This document shows positions 18,101 to 26,987 of a stretch of DNA of 64,000 nt, in pieces (position 1 is the stretch's first letter; the number at the start of each line of letters is the position of its first letter). A program made the position numbers and the translations under genes. The stretch is from positions 62,001-126,000 of the forward strand of contig CAZWCE010000008.1 in assembly GCA_964632505.1 (NCBI GenBank), given 5' to 3'. The notes under the pieces are model-generated. The model worked only from the letters and a program-made list of their open reading frames with translations, was not told the origin of the DNA and did not search any database. The DNA is from CAZWCE01 sp964632505 (GTDB lineage: Bacteria > Planctomycetota > Planctomycetia > Pirellulales > Thermoguttaceae).

Positions 18101-21100
18101 AGCGGAAGACGGCCCTCTCCGGCGGCAACGGGTCGGGCAAGCCGAACGTCGGGCGCCAGTCGATCGCGATTCGCGGGGCGCGGCAGCACAACCTCAAGGA
18201 CGTGACGGTCGACATCCCCCGCGATCGGATGACCGTCTGTTGCGGTCCGAGCGGTTCCGGGAAAACCTCCCTGGCGATGGACACCGTCTACGCCGAGGGA
18301 CAGCGGCGGTATGTCGAGAGCCTCAGCGCCTACGCCCGGCAGTTCGTCGGGCAAATGCAGAAACCCCGACTGGAGCACATCGAGGGACTCTCGCCGGCGA
18401 TCGCCATCGAGCAGAAGTCGGCCGGCCATTCCCCCCGTTCGACCGTCGGCACCGTCACCGAGATCCACGATTACCTCCGTGTCCTCTTCGCCCGACTCGG
18501 AACGCCCTACTGCCCCCATTGCGACGTCGCCATCGGGACGCAATCGCTCGACGAGATCGTCGCGAAAATTCAAAACTATCCCGATGGTTCTCGTTTGTAC
18601 ATTACCGCTCCCATCGAAATCGAGGTCGGTCAGAAGTACACCTCCTTGTGGGAGAAGCTCCGCGAGGACGGTTTCGTTCGAGTGCGGGTCGACGGCTTCA
18701 CTTATCCGATCGACGAGGTTCCGGCGATCGATCGTCGACGTCGCCATCTGGTCGAGGTGATCATCGACCGGTTGGTGGTGAGTGAGGGGATGCGGTCGCG
18801 GCTTTCCGAAAGCGTGGAGAGCGCGCTGGACATCGGCGAAGGGGTGGTCCGCGTGGTCGAGGCGAAGAAGTCGCTCCCGGAACCCAAGTGGCCGGTGAAG
18901 ACCCACAGCCAACATCTTGCCTGCGATGCTTGCGGGAGGAGTTTCGAGCCGCTCACGCCGCATCACTTTTCGTTCAACAGCTCGCTCGGTTGGTGCCCGA
19001 GCTGCGAAGGGCTGGGAGTGCAGACGGGAGCGAATCCCGCCCTCCTGTTGCACGACCCCCAGCGATCGCTTTCCGAGGGAGCGCTCGCCCTCTGGCCCGA
19101 CGTTTCCCAGCCGATCTGCCGATGGATGCTCGAAGCGTTTTCCCGCGAGACGGGCATCCCGTTGGAGGTGCCTTACGAACAGCTCGATGCCCGACATCGA
19201 CGACTCGTCATGCACGGGACCGACGAAACTTGGTTCGAGGTCCGTCCCCCGAATGCGGAAAAGGACGGTCCGCCATTGTTCCGCTTCCAGTACAAGGGGC
19301 TCTATCCCGCGCTGGAGGAGGCCGGCCGTCTGGTGCCCGGTTTTCGCGGGAGCATGGAGTACCTGGTCGACGAGGTGGAGTGTTCCGTCTGCTCGGGGAG
19401 CCGGTTGCGGGAAGATGCCGCGGCGGTCCGTTTTCTCGATGAAACGATCGATCAGATGTGCCGAAAACCGCTCGGCCAACTTGCCGAGGTGTTCCGCGAT
19501 TGGGAGCCGGATGAGACCCAGCGGACGATCGCCGGGGAGCTGATCCGCGAAGTGAAGCAGCGACTCGGGTTTCTGAACGACGTCGGACTGGAGTACCTCA
19601 CGCTCGGCCGGCCCGCGCCGTCGCTTTCCGGCGGCGAGTCGCAACGAATCCGGCTGGCCGCGCAGGTCGGCAGCGGACTGGTCGGGGTGCTGTACGTCCT
19701 CGACGAACCGACGATCGGCCTGCACCCCCGCGACAACCGACGCTTGATCGAAGCGCTCCGCAAGCTCCGCGACCTCGGCAACACCCTCTTGTTGGTCGAA
19801 CACGACCGGGAAGTCGTCGAAGGGGCCGATCACCTGCTCGACTTCGGCCCTCAGGCCGGGAGACACGGCGGAGAGATCGTCGCCCGCGGAACGCCCGAGA
19901 CGGTTTCCAACCGAAAGAAGTCGGTCACCGGGCCCTATCTTTCAGGCGAGAAAGCGCTCCCGGTGCCGATCAATCGGCGTCTGGGGCGTGTCGAGCCTTC
20001 CGGCAAACGTGGCCGGAAGACCCCGTCGGCGAAGCGTTCCTCCTCGGCTGCCCTGCGACCTCCGGAACTGCCTGGAGAACATCCGTTCACGTTACCCGAC
20101 TGGGTCGGCGGTTGGCTCACCGTTCGCGGTGCGCGGCATCACAATCTCAAGGAGATCGACGTCCCCTTCCCACTGGGCACGCTCTCGGTGGTCACCGGGC
20201 CGAGCGGTTCCGGCAAGAGCTCGCTCGTGGAAGACGTGCTGTACCGGGCACTGGCGAGAGAGTTGCATCGGGCCGGAACGATTGCCGGCGGGCACGAAGC
20301 CATCGAGGGGGTCGAGGGGATCAACAAGGTCATCCGGGTCGATCAGCAGCCGCTGGGTCAAACCCCCACCTCGAACCCGGCGACCTACACCGGCCTGTTC
20401 GAGCTGATTCGCCAGCTCTTTGCCCAACTGCCCGAGGCGAAGCTCCGCGGCTACACACAACGACGGTTCAGCTTCAATGTACCCGGCGGGCGCTGCGAGA
20501 AGTGCGAAGGCAACGGTCAATTGAAAATCGAAATGCACTTCCTCCCCGACGTCTGGATCACCTGCGACGCCTGCGACGGCAAACGCTACGAGCGGCAAAC
20601 CCTCGAGGTGAAATACCGGGGACGTTCCATCGCCGACGTGCTCGAAATGTCCTGCGCCGAAGCGCTCAAGCTGTTCGAGAAACTGCCGAAGATCCGCCGC
20701 ATTTTGCAGACACTCTGCGACGTGGGGCTCGATTACGTCGCGCTGGGACAACCGGCCCCGACCCTCTCCGGCGGCGAAGCGCAGCGGGTGAAGCTCGCCT
20801 CGGAGCTGGCGCGACCCGATACCGGCAAGACGCTCTACCTGCTCGACGAACCGACCACCGGGCTGCATTTCGAAGATCTGAACAAGCTGCTCGACGTGCT
20901 CCACCGGCTGGTCGATTTGGGCAATACGGTCGTGGTGATCGAGCATAACCTCGATGTGATCAAATCGGCCGACTGGGTCCTCGAACTCGGTCCCGAGGCG
21001 GGGCTCGAAGGCGGGTACCTCGTCTTCGCCGGACCCCCGGAGGAATTGGCCGCCTATGCGCGGAAGTACCGCCGGGCCGCGAAAGCGAAAAAGGCACGCA

Positions 21101-22164
21101 TGAAGCGGAGCTACACCGGCGAAGCGCTCGATCCGATCCTGAAAAAAGGACCTTACCGGGAGCGGAAGATCTATGAACCGTACCGCGAAGAGGCTCCCCA
21201 AAAGGGCGATCTGGAGATCGAGGAACTGGGCGCCGAGGCAAGCATGCCTTGGGAAGTCGACGGCCGCAAGTGGCACACCGAGGATCGCGTCGGGCGGAAC
21301 GGGCAGCCCTGCCGGTGGGACGGCCGAATTCTCAACGAGGTGGTCGACCGAATCCAAGAGGCGGATTTCTTCGCCGAAACCGATTGGCGGAATCGTTCGG
21401 TCGTGGAGATTCGCGGCGAGAAGAAATCGCTCGGCTGGTTCTTCCACGCCATCACCGCCGAGCAGTGGCTTTTGAAGATGAAGTTCCGCACCGGCCGGGG
21501 GACGTTCCGCCGCCATGAACTTGTCCGTCGCCTGGCACTGCCGCCGTTGAACGAAATGGAAGAAATTCCGCTCTACGGCACCGAGCCGCGCGTTCGCTGC
21601 CGGCAGATCCGCGGACCCTGGCAGGAGGTGGAACTCCGCGTCCACTCTTACGACGAGATCAATCGGCCGGAGTTCTGGGAATTCCTCGAACAGGCGATCG
21701 CCGGGTTCGGCAAGTTTCTCGACCGGGCCCGGGAGAATCCGGAAGACCTGCTGCCTTGGAAGAAGCTCGGCCGCAAATGGCACCTGATGCCCAAGGGGTT
21801 CTACGGCGGTCCGTCGAATGCGTGGTCGATGTCGCTGTTGGAGAAGCTGCTCGATCTGGTCGAGTCGACGGCGCCGGAGGCGAAACCGGTCTGGACGAAC
21901 AAGGTGATGGTGCCGTTTTTGGTCAACGGCGGCAAGACCTGGGCCTGGGTCCACACGAAGAAGGCGGAGATGGTCCAGCTCGATCTGAAAGTGCCGAAGC
22001 ATCATGTCACGCTGGGGAGCATCCGTCAACTCGGCATCGACCCGGAGATCCACGGCGACGACCCGAACCACGATATCGTCAGCCTCAAGTTCCGCCTGCT
22101 GAAGGAGCTGAAAATCGGCCGGCTCCGCAATCTGTTGAAATCTTCCCTCAAAGCGGCCGAGTGA
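15127..22164 (+). CDS. uvrA: double-length UvrA excinuclease fusion with C-terminal extension
   Basis: 2345 residues, against about 950 for normal UvrA, the damage-recognition ATPase of nucleotide excision repair. Two complete UvrA units lie head to tail. Walker A loops are at about 33-41 (GVSGSGKSS), 676, 1039 (GPSGSGKTS) and 1691. The four LSGGE signatures are near 525, 866, 1500 and 1879. Each unit has its zinc-finger cysteines (CPECD, CTHCD...CPSCDG, CEVCEG...CPVCEG in unit 1; CPHCD, CDACG...CPSCEG, CEKCEG...CDACDG in unit 2). All four ATP sites look intact, so neither copy is visibly dead. About 335 residues after residue 2005 form an extra domain rich in Trp that I do not recognise. ATG 15127 has GAGGG upstream. 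One polypeptide may replace the usual UvrA dimer. Confidence 0.95.
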   Translation: MAQSNILIKGAREHNLRDIQLELPRNRLICFTGVSGSGKSSLAFDTLYAEGQRRYVESLSSFARQFLGQLPKPNVDHIAGLSPSISISQKAGGQNPRSTVGTITEIYDYLRVLYARVGTGYCPECDRPITAQTRQQIIDRIETLPPKTRFMILAPLIRGQKGEYRDLFEELRKQGFVRARVDGEIARLTDDLHLDRQMRHNIEVVVDRLTQGGAAARNRLSEAVERALDLGSGNLILAPDASEKKTGAGRGKSESQPTLDDDLHLSARYACTHCDLSFEPPSPQMFSFNSPQGMCPSCDGLGEIHTFDPDLLVPDPTKSFQQGAVEPLGRWREMGRWRRHIYKGVAETLERRDDLPEGTILETAWEELDSKYRKALLWGTGNLHITFTWRSGPSGHKWGGTYEGIIPKMLSKYRTTKSRMHRRAYEKYMRVIPCVPCSGERLNRQARAVKLETASELFAAEPRKTLPQLCDLSIRQAAEFFSDLELDDSGRQIAEEAMKEIRGRFGFLMNVGLDYLTLARTAPTLSGGEMQRIRLAGQIGCGLVGVLYILDEPSIGLHPRDNDRLLDTLRQLRDQGNTVIVVEHDEDTMHAADHLVDFGPGPGVRGGHVVASGSAEEVIDIPESVTGGYLSGERKIAIPEVRRPGREETLIVRGASHNNLKKIDFTLPLGKFICVTGVSGSGKSSMVNDILVEALRRDLNGGYGTPGAHRDIEGLDHLDKMIAIDQSPIGRTPRSNPATYIKVFDEIRRLFAELPEAKQRGYKPGRFSFNVSGGRCEVCEGNGAQKLEMDFLADIWVTCPVCEGRRFNHETLHIRFKGKSIDQVLNMDIQEALEHFENIPKIHHKLQTLHDVGLDYMKLGQPSPTLSGGEAQRVKLARELVKKSTGRTLYLLDEPTTGLHFADIQMLLKVLHDFADAGNTVLVVEHNLDVIKTADWVIDLGPEGGDAGGRVVAEGTPEEVADREESYTGRALRRLFDRERTRVAVSGNGRSKRKTALSGGNGSGKPNVGRQSIAIRGARQHNLKDVTVDIPRDRMTVCCGPSGSGKTSLAMDTVYAEGQRRYVESLSAYARQFVGQMQKPRLEHIEGLSPAIAIEQKSAGHSPRSTVGTVTEIHDYLRVLFARLGTPYCPHCDVAIGTQSLDEIVAKIQNYPDGSRLYITAPIEIEVGQKYTSLWEKLREDGFVRVRVDGFTYPIDEVPAIDRRRRHLVEVIIDRLVVSEGMRSRLSESVESALDIGEGVVRVVEAKKSLPEPKWPVKTHSQHLACDACGRSFEPLTPHHFSFNSSLGWCPSCEGLGVQTGANPALLLHDPQRSLSEGALALWPDVSQPICRWMLEAFSRETGIPLEVPYEQLDARHRRLVMHGTDETWFEVRPPNAEKDGPPLFRFQYKGLYPALEEAGRLVPGFRGSMEYLVDEVECSVCSGSRLREDAAAVRFLDETIDQMCRKPLGQLAEVFRDWEPDETQRTIAGELIREVKQRLGFLNDVGLEYLTLGRPAPSLSGGESQRIRLAAQVGSGLVGVLYVLDEPTIGLHPRDNRRLIEALRKLRDLGNTLLLVEHDREVVEGADHLLDFGPQAGRHGGEIVARGTPETVSNRKKSVTGPYLSGEKALPVPINRRLGRVEPSGKRGRKTPSAKRSSSAALRPPELPGEHPFTLPDWVGGWLTVRGARHHNLKEIDVPFPLGTLSVVTGPSGSGKSSLVEDVLYRALARELHRAGTIAGGHEAIEGVEGINKVIRVDQQPLGQTPTSNPATYTGLFELIRQLFAQLPEAKLRGYTQRRFSFNVPGGRCEKCEGNGQLKIEMHFLPDVWITCDACDGKRYERQTLEVKYRGRSIADVLEMSCAEALKLFEKLPKIRRILQTLCDVGLDYVALGQPAPTLSGGEAQRVKLASELARPDTGKTLYLLDEPTTGLHFEDLNKLLDVLHRLVDLGNTVVVIEHNLDVIKSADWVLELGPEAGLEGGYLVFAGPPEELAAYARKYRRAAKAKKARMKRSYTGEALDPILKKGPYRERKIYEPYREEAPQKGDLEIEELGAEASMPWEVDGRKWHTEDRVGRNGQPCRWDGRILNEVVDRIQEADFFAETDWRNRSVVEIRGEKKSLGWFFHAITAEQWLLKMKFRTGRGTFRRHELVRRLALPPLNEMEEIPLYGTEPRVRCRQIRGPWQEVELRVHSYDEINRPEFWEFLEQAIAGFGKFLDRARENPEDLLPWKKLGRKWHLMPKGFYGGPSNAWSMSLLEKLLDLVESTAPEAKPVWTNKVMVPFLVNGGKTWAWVHTKKAEMVQLDLKVPKHHVTLGSIRQLGIDPEIHGDDPNHDIVSLKFRLLKELKIGRLRNLLKSSLKAAE

Positions 22165-22198
22165 GCGTTTGCATCCGTCTCGGAGAGAGGGCGGCCTT

Positions 22199-22579
22199 TT
22201 ACTTCGCTTCCTCGAGGGCTCGGCAGAACTCCTCCTTGGCTTCGAGCATCGGAGTGACGAGCGCCTGCCACTTGGTGTGGTCGTCCTCTTTCGCCCGCGT
22301 CTCCAGTTCCATCGCAATCGCCTGGAGCCGTTCCCCGCCGAGCATGCCCGATTCGCTCTTCATGCTGTGGGCCGCCTGTCCGGCGAGCGGGGAGTTGTCG
22401 GCCTGTTGGGCCAGTTCGAGCTGTTCGGTGAGTTCCTCCACCGTCTCGAGGAAATCCTGGGCCAGTTCGGCGAACATCTCCGGATCGCCGCCGGTCGTTT
22501 CCTCCGCCAGATCCCTCCGGAAAACGGCGAACCGGTCCCACCGTTGGGCGTGTTGGTTTTGATAAGTTTCGTGATCCAT
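22199..22579 (-). CDS. stand-alone HPt phosphotransfer protein
   Basis: A 126-residue helical protein with the HPt core. The phospho-accepting His is H71 in AAHSMKSESGMLGGERL, where the usual pattern is AHxLKGxSxxxGxxxL. FAELAQDFLETVEELTEQL is the first helix of the four-helix bundle. Its role is to pass phosphate between a receiver domain and a second receiver. It is transcribed divergently from the CHASE4 hybrid kinase, whose receiver it could serve. It converges on uvrA with 34 bases between stops. Confidence 0.88.
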   Translation of the reverse strand: MDHETYQNQHAQRWDRFAVFRRDLAEETTGGDPEMFAELAQDFLETVEELTEQLELAQQADNSPLAGQAAHSMKSESGMLGGERLQAIAMELETRAKEDDHTKWQALVTPMLEAKEEFCRALEEAK

Positions 22580-22988
22580 GGGGCGGTCCTGGGTTCAAGG
22601 AAATGGCGTTGCCGGTTCCCGCCGGTGGCGTCGCGTCGGGGACGAAATACAAACGTCCCTCATCTTACGCCTTGAGGCGACTCTTCTTAAGAATACGCTT
22701 TCTCACGGGCCCGTTGTCCGAAGATTTCTCGAAACGGCAACGACGGTTTGCTTTCGCGCTCCTACCGGCGTTACATCCGGCATCACCGGTATGTTATGTC
22801 AAGGGCGGATGAAAGAAAAAGCTCCTTGGAGAAGACGGCGGAAGAGGTTCGCCCAGCGGCATCGAGTTCGAGCCGAGGGAAAGCCAAAAAATGCTTGTTT
22901 TTCCACGAATTGCCCGGCGAGCGTTTTGCGTTCTCGACCTACAAGCTATAGTTCGATGGACCTTTCCATCTTTTTTTGGAGTCGAGGT
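22580..22988. other. divergent control region between HPt and hybrid kinase genes
   Basis: About 410 bases. It holds a promoter candidate for the kinase (22925-22952, listed separately). A frame open from 22578 runs in phase into the kinase, but its translation lacks structure and the kinase membrane anchor begins at 22989. I see no gene here. Confidence 0.55.
22925..22952 (+). promoter_or_regulatory. promoter candidate for the hybrid kinase
   Basis: TTTGCG (22925-22930), 16 bases, TATAGT (22947-22952). Transcription would begin near 22959, leaving a leader of about 30 bases with GGAG before the ATG at 22989. The -10 is good, the -35 weak. Confidence 0.5.
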
Positions 22989-25370
22989 ATGATGAATTTG
23001 CAGAAAAAATCGCTGTACATTTCCGGTTGGATCATCGGGGCATCGCTGTTCTTGCTCCTGGGCATCATCGGCGTGATCGTGTTGCGGGGTTTCGGGGCGG
23101 TCGAGTACCAGGACGCCCGGGAGTCGGTGTTCCGTGCACGGCAAGCGATCGAGTCGTTCGTCGACGATATTTCCGTCGTGACGATCGACTGGGCCCATCG
23201 CCGGGAAAGCCGGAATTTTTTGAAGCATTCCGACCGGGAGATTCTTGAAGAAGGGCTGACCCCCGCGACACTGGCCCGCTTGAATTTCAACGTCTGCCTG
23301 ATGACGGACCGAGAGGGGCGGGTCGTCCATGCGATCGGCTACGATTCGGCCTCCAACACCCAAGTGCCGGTTCCGCCGGAACTTCTGGAAGGGGGATGGC
23401 ATCGGAGTCCTTTCACCGACTTTTCCGCCTCGTGCCGTTGGGAGAACGCCATGGGGGAGTTGGGGGCGAAATCGAATGCCGGCCACGAGGAAGACCAGGT
23501 GTTCCACGGTCTCGGCGGACAGCGCGCCGCGCGCGAGGTCCGGGTCGGGTTGGTGTCGCTTCCCGACGGCGTGATGGCGCTTTCGGCCGCACCGATTCGC
23601 GAGGCCGATCCCTCCAAGGAGCCCCAAGGAACGATCTTCTTCGGCAAGTGGTTCGACGGGCTCTTCCTGCAGAAGATGTCACGATCGGCCCATGCCCGAT
23701 TGGATTTCGTCCGGTGGCAAAAAGCTCTCGGAGAAAAGGGGCTTTCGCGAGTCGTGCAAGAACTGGCCACCTCGGGCCGGAGTGTGGAGGTCCGCCCGAT
23801 CGATGCCTCGAAAATGCTCGCCAGCTTTGCCTTGGAAGATTATGCCGGCCAACCCGTGCTGCTGGGAACCGTTCGCATGGCACGACCGATTCATGCCCAG
23901 GCGCTGGATTCGCTTTGTTATATCTCGATCGCCTTTTTGGCCGTGGGGGTGGTCTGCTTGGGAGTCGTCTTCTTCGTCATTCGTCGGGTCGTGCTCAAGA
24001 AATTGATGCGTTTGGCCTCGAACGTCCGAAAGATCGGCTGGCGGGATCTTTCCGACGAACACTCGGTCATTGAGCCGGGCGACGACGAGATTTCCGAACT
24101 CAGTCGGGAAATTTCGAACATGCTCGATCGCATCTTCACCTACCAACAACAGCTCGACATCACCTCCCGTATGGCCGAGGAGGCGAACCAAGCGAAGAGC
24201 AACTTCCTGGCGAACATGAGCCATGAAATCCGTACGCCGATGACCGCCATCCTCGGCTTTCTCGATCTGCTCGTCCAGGAGGAGAACCCGCAGGAGCGGG
24301 AATCGATCATCTGGATCATCCGACAGAACGGCCAGCATTTGCTCGATTTGATCAACGATATCCTCGACCTCTCGAGCATCGAGTCGGAGAAGATCCAGGT
24401 TCAGTTGACCATGTTCGAGCTGATCCCATTCCTCGATGAACTCTTCGAGACGATGCTGCCGGAGGCGGAGCGGAAAGGGCTGCATTTCACGCTCAAGAAC
24501 GAGGGTGAGATCCCCTCGCTCATTCAAAGCGATCCGTTTCGGTTGAAGCAGATTCTGATCAATCTGATCAATAACGCTTTGAAATTCACCGACCAGGGCG
24601 AGGTGAACATCGTCGTGCGGACGGAGCCGACCCAGTTCGGTCGGCACCTGGCGTTCGACATCCACGACACCGGAGTCGGGATCGACGAAGAGGACCGCGA
24701 CAAGCTCTTCCGGCCGTTCACGCAGGTCGATGTCTCCGCGACGCGCGAGTACGGCGGTTCCGGTCTGGGGCTCTCGATCAGCCGACGACTGGCCGAGCTG
24801 CTCGGCGGATCGCTCACCTTCGAGAGTGCACCGGGCGAAGGAAGTGTCTTCACCGTGACGATCGACCCGGGAATCTGCGAAGGGGTGGTCACCGAATTGG
24901 AAGAGAGTGAAAACCATCACCCGCTCCTGCCGGTATCGACCGACCAAGGCGATACGGGGGACCGATACCTGCCGGTGGGAACGCGCATCCTCGTCGCCGA
25001 AGACTTCCCGCCGAACCAGAGCCTCATCGAGAAGCAATTGCTTCGAGCGGGGGCCGATGTGATCTGCGCCGACGACGGGAAGATGACGCTCAAACGTTAT
25101 TACGAGGAGCAGGAAAGAGGAACGCCGGTTGACCTGATCCTGATGGACATGCAGATGCCGGTGATGAACGGATTCGCTGCGACGCGGCAAATCCGCACCG
25201 AAGACGACCAGATCCCGATCGTGGCCCTCACGGCCCGGGCCCTGAGCACCAGTCGGCAGGAATGCCTCGCCTGCGGTTGCAGCGATTACGTCTCCAAGCC
25301 GATCGACTGGGAGGAACTCTTCCTGGTCATCAACCAGCTCCTGGCGGCCCACGCGCCCGAGACGACCTGA
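22989..25370 (+). CDS. CHASE4 hybrid sensor histidine kinase
   Basis: A 793-residue membrane kinase. TM1 at about 10-35 (WIIGASLFLLLGIIGVIVL) is followed by a periplasmic CHASE4-like sensor (VEYQDARESVFRARQAIE, then VVTIDWAHR) to about 310. TM2 is near 315-335, HAMP near 340-390. HisKA has its phospho-His at H412 (FLANMSHEIRTPMTAILGF). HATPase follows with INLINNALKFT, DTGVGI and GGSGLGLSIS. The receiver at about 655-785 has its phospho-Asp at D720 (LILMDMQMPVMNG). It lacks its own HPt domain; the HPt protein divergent to it is the obvious partner (inference). ATG 22989 has GGAG upstream; the adjacent ATG 22992 is equivalent. Confidence 0.93.
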   Translation: MMNLQKKSLYISGWIIGASLFLLLGIIGVIVLRGFGAVEYQDARESVFRARQAIESFVDDISVVTIDWAHRRESRNFLKHSDREILEEGLTPATLARLNFNVCLMTDREGRVVHAIGYDSASNTQVPVPPELLEGGWHRSPFTDFSASCRWENAMGELGAKSNAGHEEDQVFHGLGGQRAAREVRVGLVSLPDGVMALSAAPIREADPSKEPQGTIFFGKWFDGLFLQKMSRSAHARLDFVRWQKALGEKGLSRVVQELATSGRSVEVRPIDASKMLASFALEDYAGQPVLLGTVRMARPIHAQALDSLCYISIAFLAVGVVCLGVVFFVIRRVVLKKLMRLASNVRKIGWRDLSDEHSVIEPGDDEISELSREISNMLDRIFTYQQQLDITSRMAEEANQAKSNFLANMSHEIRTPMTAILGFLDLLVQEENPQERESIIWIIRQNGQHLLDLINDILDLSSIESEKIQVQLTMFELIPFLDELFETMLPEAERKGLHFTLKNEGEIPSLIQSDPFRLKQILINLINNALKFTDQGEVNIVVRTEPTQFGRHLAFDIHDTGVGIDEEDRDKLFRPFTQVDVSATREYGGSGLGLSISRRLAELLGGSLTFESAPGEGSVFTVTIDPGICEGVVTELEESENHHPLLPVSTDQGDTGDRYLPVGTRILVAEDFPPNQSLIEKQLLRAGADVICADDGKMTLKRYYEEQERGTPVDLILMDMQMPVMNGFAATRQIRTEDDQIPIVALTARALSTSRQECLACGCSDYVSKPIDWEELFLVINQLLAAHAPETT

Positions 25371-25394
25371 GCGAAACCTCCTTCGGGGGGAAAA

Positions 25395-25423
25395 TTGCGG
25401 CGAATCGACCTTTGGGGTATAAT
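25395..25423 (+). promoter_or_regulatory. promoter of the HlyD-family gene
   Basis: TTGCGG (25395-25400), exactly 17 bases, TATAAT (25418-25423). The perfect -10 and ideal spacing make this one of the best sigma70-type promoters in the window. It starts 25 bases after the kinase stop, so the HlyD gene has its own transcript. Confidence 0.75.
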
Positions 25424-25514
25424 CCGGAAAGATAGGCGGATCGTACCGGAAACATAAGGTTTTTCGCATCACCAACATCGTTCCCTTCTCTTCCCTCAGG
25501 AGGGCAGGAATCCT

Positions 25515-26900
25515 TTGGAGTTTCTTGCCGCAGCATCGCCGATGGCCGAGAAAAAACGCAATTTATGGAAATGGACGCTCGCGATCGTCTTGCTCCTTGC
25601 GCTGGTGACCGCGGCGGGGCTCTATTGGGCTCCGGCCAAACAGGTGACTTTGGCGGTCGCCGAAGTAGGTTCGATCGAAGAGGTGATCGAGGAGGAGGGC
25701 AAGACGCGGTTGCCGAAGATTTACCGGGTGACGATGCCTCAGGCGGGACGGATCGAGCCGGTCACGCTGGAGGAAGGCGATCAGGTGCAACAGGGGCAAG
25801 TCGTCGCGCGTTTGGTGCCCGAGGATCTGCAACTGGCGGTCGACGCCGCCGAAGCTTCGGTCGCGCTGCTGGAGGCGAAAATCCGCGAGAACAACGACAT
25901 CACGATCGAGAAGACGTTGCACGATCAGGCGACCCGGTTCGCCGAATCCGTCCGATCGTCGGTCGAGGCGGCTCATGCCAGAGTAGAAGCGGGCGAGGCG
26001 AAGCTCAAGTTCGCCCAGAGTCACTTCCAGCGGATCCAAGAGTCGCACGAGAAGGGGGCGCTCAGCCCGGAGACCCTCGACGAAGCGCGATTGCAATTGA
26101 CCGAAAGCGACGTCGCGCTGCGGCAGGACAAGCTGGTCTTCTCCTCGATGGCGGCCATCGGCGCCGCGACCGATCTTCTGCCGACAATCGTGCAGCAATA
26201 CATCGATAAAAAAGATCTCGCCGAGGAGGTGCTCGAGCGACAGAAGGCCGAAGCGCAGGTGAAGCTCGCCCAGGCGGAGCTGCACCGGAAACGCGGCACC
26301 CTGGTCAGTCCGGTCGACGGAGTCGTCCTTTCACGCAGGATCAGCAACGAGCGGTTCCTGCAAGCGGGTCAGGTGCTGCTCGAAATCGGCCGATTGGACG
26401 ATCTCCAGGTCGAAGCCGATCTGTTGAGTCTTGAAATCCCTTCCGCGAAGGTGGGCGACGCGGTGGAAATCTACGGTGCCAGCGTCGAGAAGAAGGTCCT
26501 CGGCGGGGACGTGGCGAAGATCTATCCCGCCGGGTTCACCAAGCTGAGCAGCCTCGGGGTGGAACAGCAACGGGTGAAAATCATCATCCGGCTCAGCAAT
26601 CAGGCGAAGGAGTTCCTGCGAGGGCAGAATGTCGGTGTGGACTACCGCGTTCGTATACGGATCATCACTTCCCGCAAGGAGGAGGCGACCGTCATTCCTC
26701 GGGCAGCGCTTTTCCGCGGCGAGAATGGAGGCTGGCGGATCTTCGTCGTACGCAATGGCCGCGCTGAACGTGTCGATGTCGACGTCGGGCTGATGAACGA
26801 CCGTCGCGCGGAGATTATCTCCGGAGTCGCCCCGAAGGAACAAGTGGTGCTCGCCCCCGACAACGAACTGACCGACGGCATGCAGGTGACCGGCTCGTAG
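25515..26900 (+). CDS. HlyD/RND-type periplasmic adaptor
   Basis: A 461-residue membrane fusion protein. A TM anchor (LWKWTLAIVLLLALVTAAGLYW) lies at about 20-43. The first lipoyl half is RIEPVTLEEGDQVQQGQVVARL, a long alpha-hairpin runs from about 95 to 250, and the second lipoyl half is KRGTLVSPVDGVVLSRRI. Beta-barrel and membrane-proximal domains follow, with EATVIPRAALF and a C-terminal VVLAPDNELTDGMQVTGS. It should bridge an inner-membrane exporter to the outer membrane, but no transporter or outer-membrane channel gene is adjacent. TTG 25515 has AGGAGG eleven bases upstream; ATG 25542 is in frame but lacks a ribosome site. Confidence 0.88.
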   Translation: MEFLAAASPMAEKKRNLWKWTLAIVLLLALVTAAGLYWAPAKQVTLAVAEVGSIEEVIEEEGKTRLPKIYRVTMPQAGRIEPVTLEEGDQVQQGQVVARLVPEDLQLAVDAAEASVALLEAKIRENNDITIEKTLHDQATRFAESVRSSVEAAHARVEAGEAKLKFAQSHFQRIQESHEKGALSPETLDEARLQLTESDVALRQDKLVFSSMAAIGAATDLLPTIVQQYIDKKDLAEEVLERQKAEAQVKLAQAELHRKRGTLVSPVDGVVLSRRISNERFLQAGQVLLEIGRLDDLQVEADLLSLEIPSAKVGDAVEIYGASVEKKVLGGDVAKIYPAGFTKLSSLGVEQQRVKIIIRLSNQAKEFLRGQNVGVDYRVRIRIITSRKEEATVIPRAALFRGENGGWRIFVVRNGRAERVDVDVGLMNDRRAEIISGVAPKEQVVLAPDNELTDGMQVTGS

Positions 26901-26987
26901 GGGCCTCTTCGTCGCATCATGCTCCCGTCGTCGATGAGGTACTCACGGAACAATTTTAGTTATACAAGACATGAAGGAAGTCGAACG

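Noticed and set aside
14833..19866. A 1677-codon open frame antisense to uvrA
   Set aside because: It mirrors the UvrA coding frame, has no family motif, and arises from GC-rich codon bias that removes stop codons on the opposite strand.
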